64,000 nt of DNA from Verrucomicrobiota bacterium (GTDB lineage: Bacteria > Verrucomicrobiota > Verrucomicrobiia > Opitutales > Opitutaceae): NCBI GenBank assembly GCA_023428905.1, contig JAEYWP010000016.1, positions 62,001 to 126,000 on the forward strand, in the 5' to 3' direction. Below are positions 61,870-64,000 of this stretch, piece after piece (position 1 is the first letter of the stretch; the number at the start of each line of letters is the position of its first letter). The position numbers and the translations under genes were made by a program. The notes beneath the pieces are model-generated. The model saw nothing but the letters and a program-made list of their open reading frames with translations, was not told the DNA's origin and made no database searches.

Positions 61870-64000
61870 TCAATAGCGGATCCCCATGCTGGCAAGGCGT
61901 GCGGTCAGAGCGCCGGTGAAACGTGCCTTTCGCGCAAAGCGGTTGATGGTCTCGAAGTCGCTGTGGCGGTCGCCGTGGAAGCGGCTGCGGATCTTGATCA
62001 TCTCCTCGTTGCCCACGGTGTGGATCTGCTGGCTGGTCTTCTGCTCCTTGTGGACCCGGAAACACCCGAGGAAATAAGGCAGGCGTACAACCCGCGCATT
62101 GGCCTGCTGAAAACGCGCGAGCAGGTCCCAGTCGAGGGCAAACTGGAAGGTGGGGTCGATGCCGCCGACTTTGTCCCAGATCCGACGCCGCCAGAACAAG
62201 GTTTCCTGCGGCACATAGTCGATCCATTCGAGGGTCTGAGGGTCGTGCCTGGGCATGATCCACCGCCCGACCTCGCGGTCCTCCCCGTCGATGATGATGC
62301 GGTGGCCGTACACCACATCCACCTCAGGATGACGGGCGAAATACTCCGCCACGTACCGCAGCGCCCTCGGCGCGATAAAGTCGTCGGAGTTGAGCCAAGC
62401 CATCAGGTCGTCCGCGCCGAGATGGCCGTTGAGGTGGGCAAATCCCTTTCGGATTGCATCCGCCTGTCCCTTGTCCCGGACCGACTCCCAGTGGTGAAGC
62501 CGGTCGGCGTAACGCGCGATGATCTGCGGGCTGGCATCCTTCGATCCCCCGTCCTGCACCACGTAGCACAGTTTAGAATACTTCTGGTTGAGCACGCTCA
62601 ACATCGTGCTCTCCACATACGTCGCCTGCGCATAGGAGGGGGTGACAATGCCGATCCGAGGGAGGCGGCTCTCCGGCAGCCGAGGCTTGGGAAAGCTGTC
62701 CCAGGCGATCGGGCGGGGCTCATAGTGCTGGAGGATGCCGATCTGCATCCAGTATTCCTCCACCACCTTCTTGAAGAGCCAGTCCTTGAAGGGGGTCCGG
62801 TACTTCAGATCGACATGCTTCCTGGTCGCGTACCAGAGCTTGTTCAACCACCCGAGCGGTCCCACCGCATCCAGCGCCAGCTGCTTGATCACCACCTCGC
62901 GCTCCACGCACGCCCGGTGGAGCGTCTGGATCACTGCCTCCTTCTCGGCGAGGAGCTTGCCATAGTGCTTCACCTGCTCGAGAGCGCCATAGCCCTCGGC
63001 GTAATTCGAAACGGAATCGCGCAGGGTCGTGATCTGGCGCTCCCGGTCCGCGAGCATGTTTTCCAGGTTCTGGATGTGCACGTCCTTGTCGCGGAACTGG
63101 AGCGACCAGGTTTCCGCATCGGCCGGCAGGCGCGAGAACACCGTGCGCAGCCGCTCAAGCTCGGCCTCAACGGCTGAGGAGGCGGTCTGGCGCTCCTCCA
63201 AATCCTTGCGCAACTGCGCGACCGTGGCCTGGAAATTCTTGATATGCGCATCCTGCTGGATGATGAGGCGCTCTCGCTCGTTGCAGACATCTTTCAGCGA
63301 GGCGATCTCCGCGTCTTTGGTCGTGGCCTCGCCCTTGAGTGCGTCGATCTCACGGTCCTTTTGCGTGCACTCGTCCTCAAGCTCTGCCTTGATCGCTTCC
63401 ATCTCCGCCTTCCGATCATCGGCCGCGAGTTTCAGGCTTTCGATTTCACGGGCGCGTCCGTCGTTGGTGGCCTTGAGTTGCCCGATCTCGCGATCCTTTT
63501 CGTTGGCGGCGTCCTTCAGTGCGTCGATTTCCGAATCCTTCACGTCCGTCTCGCACTTTAATGCGTTGATTTCCGTGTCCTTGATGTCCGCCTCTCGCTT
63601 CAGCTCCTCGATCCGGTGCTGGCGTTCGACGCGATCGGCCTGCAGGCCGGCGTACCGCGGGGTCACCGCCGCGATAAACCGCTCGGTCTCCTCCGAGAGG
63701 TGCTTCACCTCCACCACGTGGTCGAGCGGCTGTTTGCGGTCCCACAGGAGCTCGACCCCCTGGATGACGTCATCCGTGGCGAGGAGCTTCACGCAGGGGG
63801 CGTCACCAAAACGGCAGTCCCAGTTGCAGCCGAAACAGGGCATCGGTTGGACGATCGATACCGCTTGCGGGCCCACCGGCCTGAAGCGGGGCCAGTGGCC
63901 ACCCCCGAAGAGTCCCACCACCGGACGCCCCACCGCCGCCGCGATGTGCATCGCGCCGGTGTCGTGCCCGACGTAAAGGCGACAGAGCGACAACAACCCC
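61870..64000 (-). CDS. GT9-coiled coil-GT2 fusion glycosyltransferase, 5' end outside window
   Basis: The frame is open through base 64000. The first visible residues are the C-terminal half of a GT9 (ADP-heptose:LPS heptosyltransferase-like) domain: YVGHDTGAMHIAAAVGRPVV, LFGGGHWPRFRPVG. Residues about 125-280 are a coiled coil built of 14-residue units. The C-terminal GT2 domain (about 450-690) has RIGIVTPSYAQATYVESTML, LMAWLNSDDFIAPRAL and PQETLFWRRRIWDKVGG. With the 1311-aa enzyme, it shows a local habit of joining transferases by coiled coils. The GT9 part fits the heptose genes of the locus. Confidence 0.87.
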   Translation of the reverse strand, partial: GLLSLCRLYVGHDTGAMHIAAAVGRPVVGLFGGGHWPRFRPVGPQAVSIVQPMPCFGCNWDCRFGDAPCVKLLATDDVIQGVELLWDRKQPLDHVVEVKHLSEETERFIAAVTPRYAGLQADRVERQHRIEELKREADIKDTEINALKCETDVKDSEIDALKDAANEKDREIGQLKATNDGRAREIESLKLAADDRKAEMEAIKAELEDECTQKDREIDALKGEATTKDAEIASLKDVCNERERLIIQQDAHIKNFQATVAQLRKDLEERQTASSAVEAELERLRTVFSRLPADAETWSLQFRDKDVHIQNLENMLADRERQITTLRDSVSNYAEGYGALEQVKHYGKLLAEKEAVIQTLHRACVEREVVIKQLALDAVGPLGWLNKLWYATRKHVDLKYRTPFKDWLFKKVVEEYWMQIGILQHYEPRPIAWDSFPKPRLPESRLPRIGIVTPSYAQATYVESTMLSVLNQKYSKLCYVVQDGGSKDASPQIIARYADRLHHWESVRDKGQADAIRKGFAHLNGHLGADDLMAWLNSDDFIAPRALRYVAEYFARHPEVDVVYGHRIIIDGEDREVGRWIMPRHDPQTLEWIDYVPQETLFWRRRIWDKVGGIDPTFQFALDWDLLARFQQANARVVRLPYFLGCFRVHKEQKTSQQIHTVGNEEMIKIRSRFHGDRHSDFETINRFARKARFTGALTARLASMGIRY
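63289..63594 (-). repeat. 14-residue coiled-coil repeats (42-base units)
   Basis: Units such as DIKDTEINALKCET, DVKDSEIDALKDAA, NEKDREIGQLKATN, QKDREIDALKGEAT and TKDAEIASLKDV recur in register, about seven in all. They form two heptads per unit and give imperfect 42-base direct repeats at DNA level. Confidence 0.75.

Noticed and set aside
63289..63594. Regular 42-base repeats that could suggest a CRISPR array
   Set aside because: The units are imperfect, have no spacers and encode an in-frame coiled coil.

Overview
The window is high-GC bacterial chromosome of a Gram-negative type. It holds a conserved housekeeping block on the left and a very large surface-glycan locus on the right. The divergent PurF/PurM pair, GlnD, the GDP-heptose genes and the many giant membrane glycosyltransferases suggest a Verrucomicrobiota member, perhaps Opitutaceae. 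That assignment is inference from gene style only: no rRNA or tRNA gene was recognised.

Left part (1-13858). The end of purF, then purM, an HNH endonuclease, two small unknown genes, a GAF-GAF histidine kinase, glnD, a lone prepilin-like protein, valS, cysH and a secreted Pro/Ala-rich protein. These serve purine synthesis, nitrogen signalling, translation and sulfate assimilation.

Surface-glycan region (13894-64000). (a) 13894-24775, minus strand: a CDP-paratose-2-epimerase-like enzyme, a GT2, two GT-C-like membrane proteins, a 1311-aa multidomain glycosyltransferase and a secreted helical protein. (b) 24862-29650, minus: a transaldolase with gmhB, gmhA, hddC and hddA, a compact route from sedoheptulose 7-phosphate to GDP-D-glycero-alpha-D-manno-heptose, preceded by a Gfo/Idh/MocA oxidoreductase. 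(c) 29712-38494: a GT-C-like protein on minus, divergent from a GtrA-type protein and two giant membrane proteins on plus. (d) 38491-39880, minus: an SDR and a membrane-anchored small protein. (e) 40002-46187, plus: a tightly packed operon of FAD oxidoreductase, methyltransferase, GT2 and a third giant membrane protein. (f) 46562-50550, plus: a decayed patch with a frameshifted S74-type fibre gene, an IS21-family remnant, a 5'-truncated glycine-rich protein and a secreted beta-rich protein. (g) 50620-64000, minus: a YfhO-like membrane protein, an epimerase, a methyltransferase, a fourth giant repeat protein, a GtrB-like GT2, a 1207-aa membrane protein and a GT9-coiled-coil-GT2 fusion running off the window.

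The most striking signal is a family of proteins made of a roughly 480-500 residue GT-C-like membrane module followed by one to four tandem copies of a roughly 150-residue beta-rich domain. I call it the DHWG repeat, after a recurring Asp-His-Trp-Gly. I count 13 copies in five genes (29712-31688, 32229-35159, 35159-38494, 43266-46187, 54665-57031). A separate 1207-aa protein (58144-61767) ends in three copies of another beta-rich repeat. No Wzx/Wzy/Wzz set, ABC exporter or outer-membrane export gene was recognised, so how the product is exported is not visible here.
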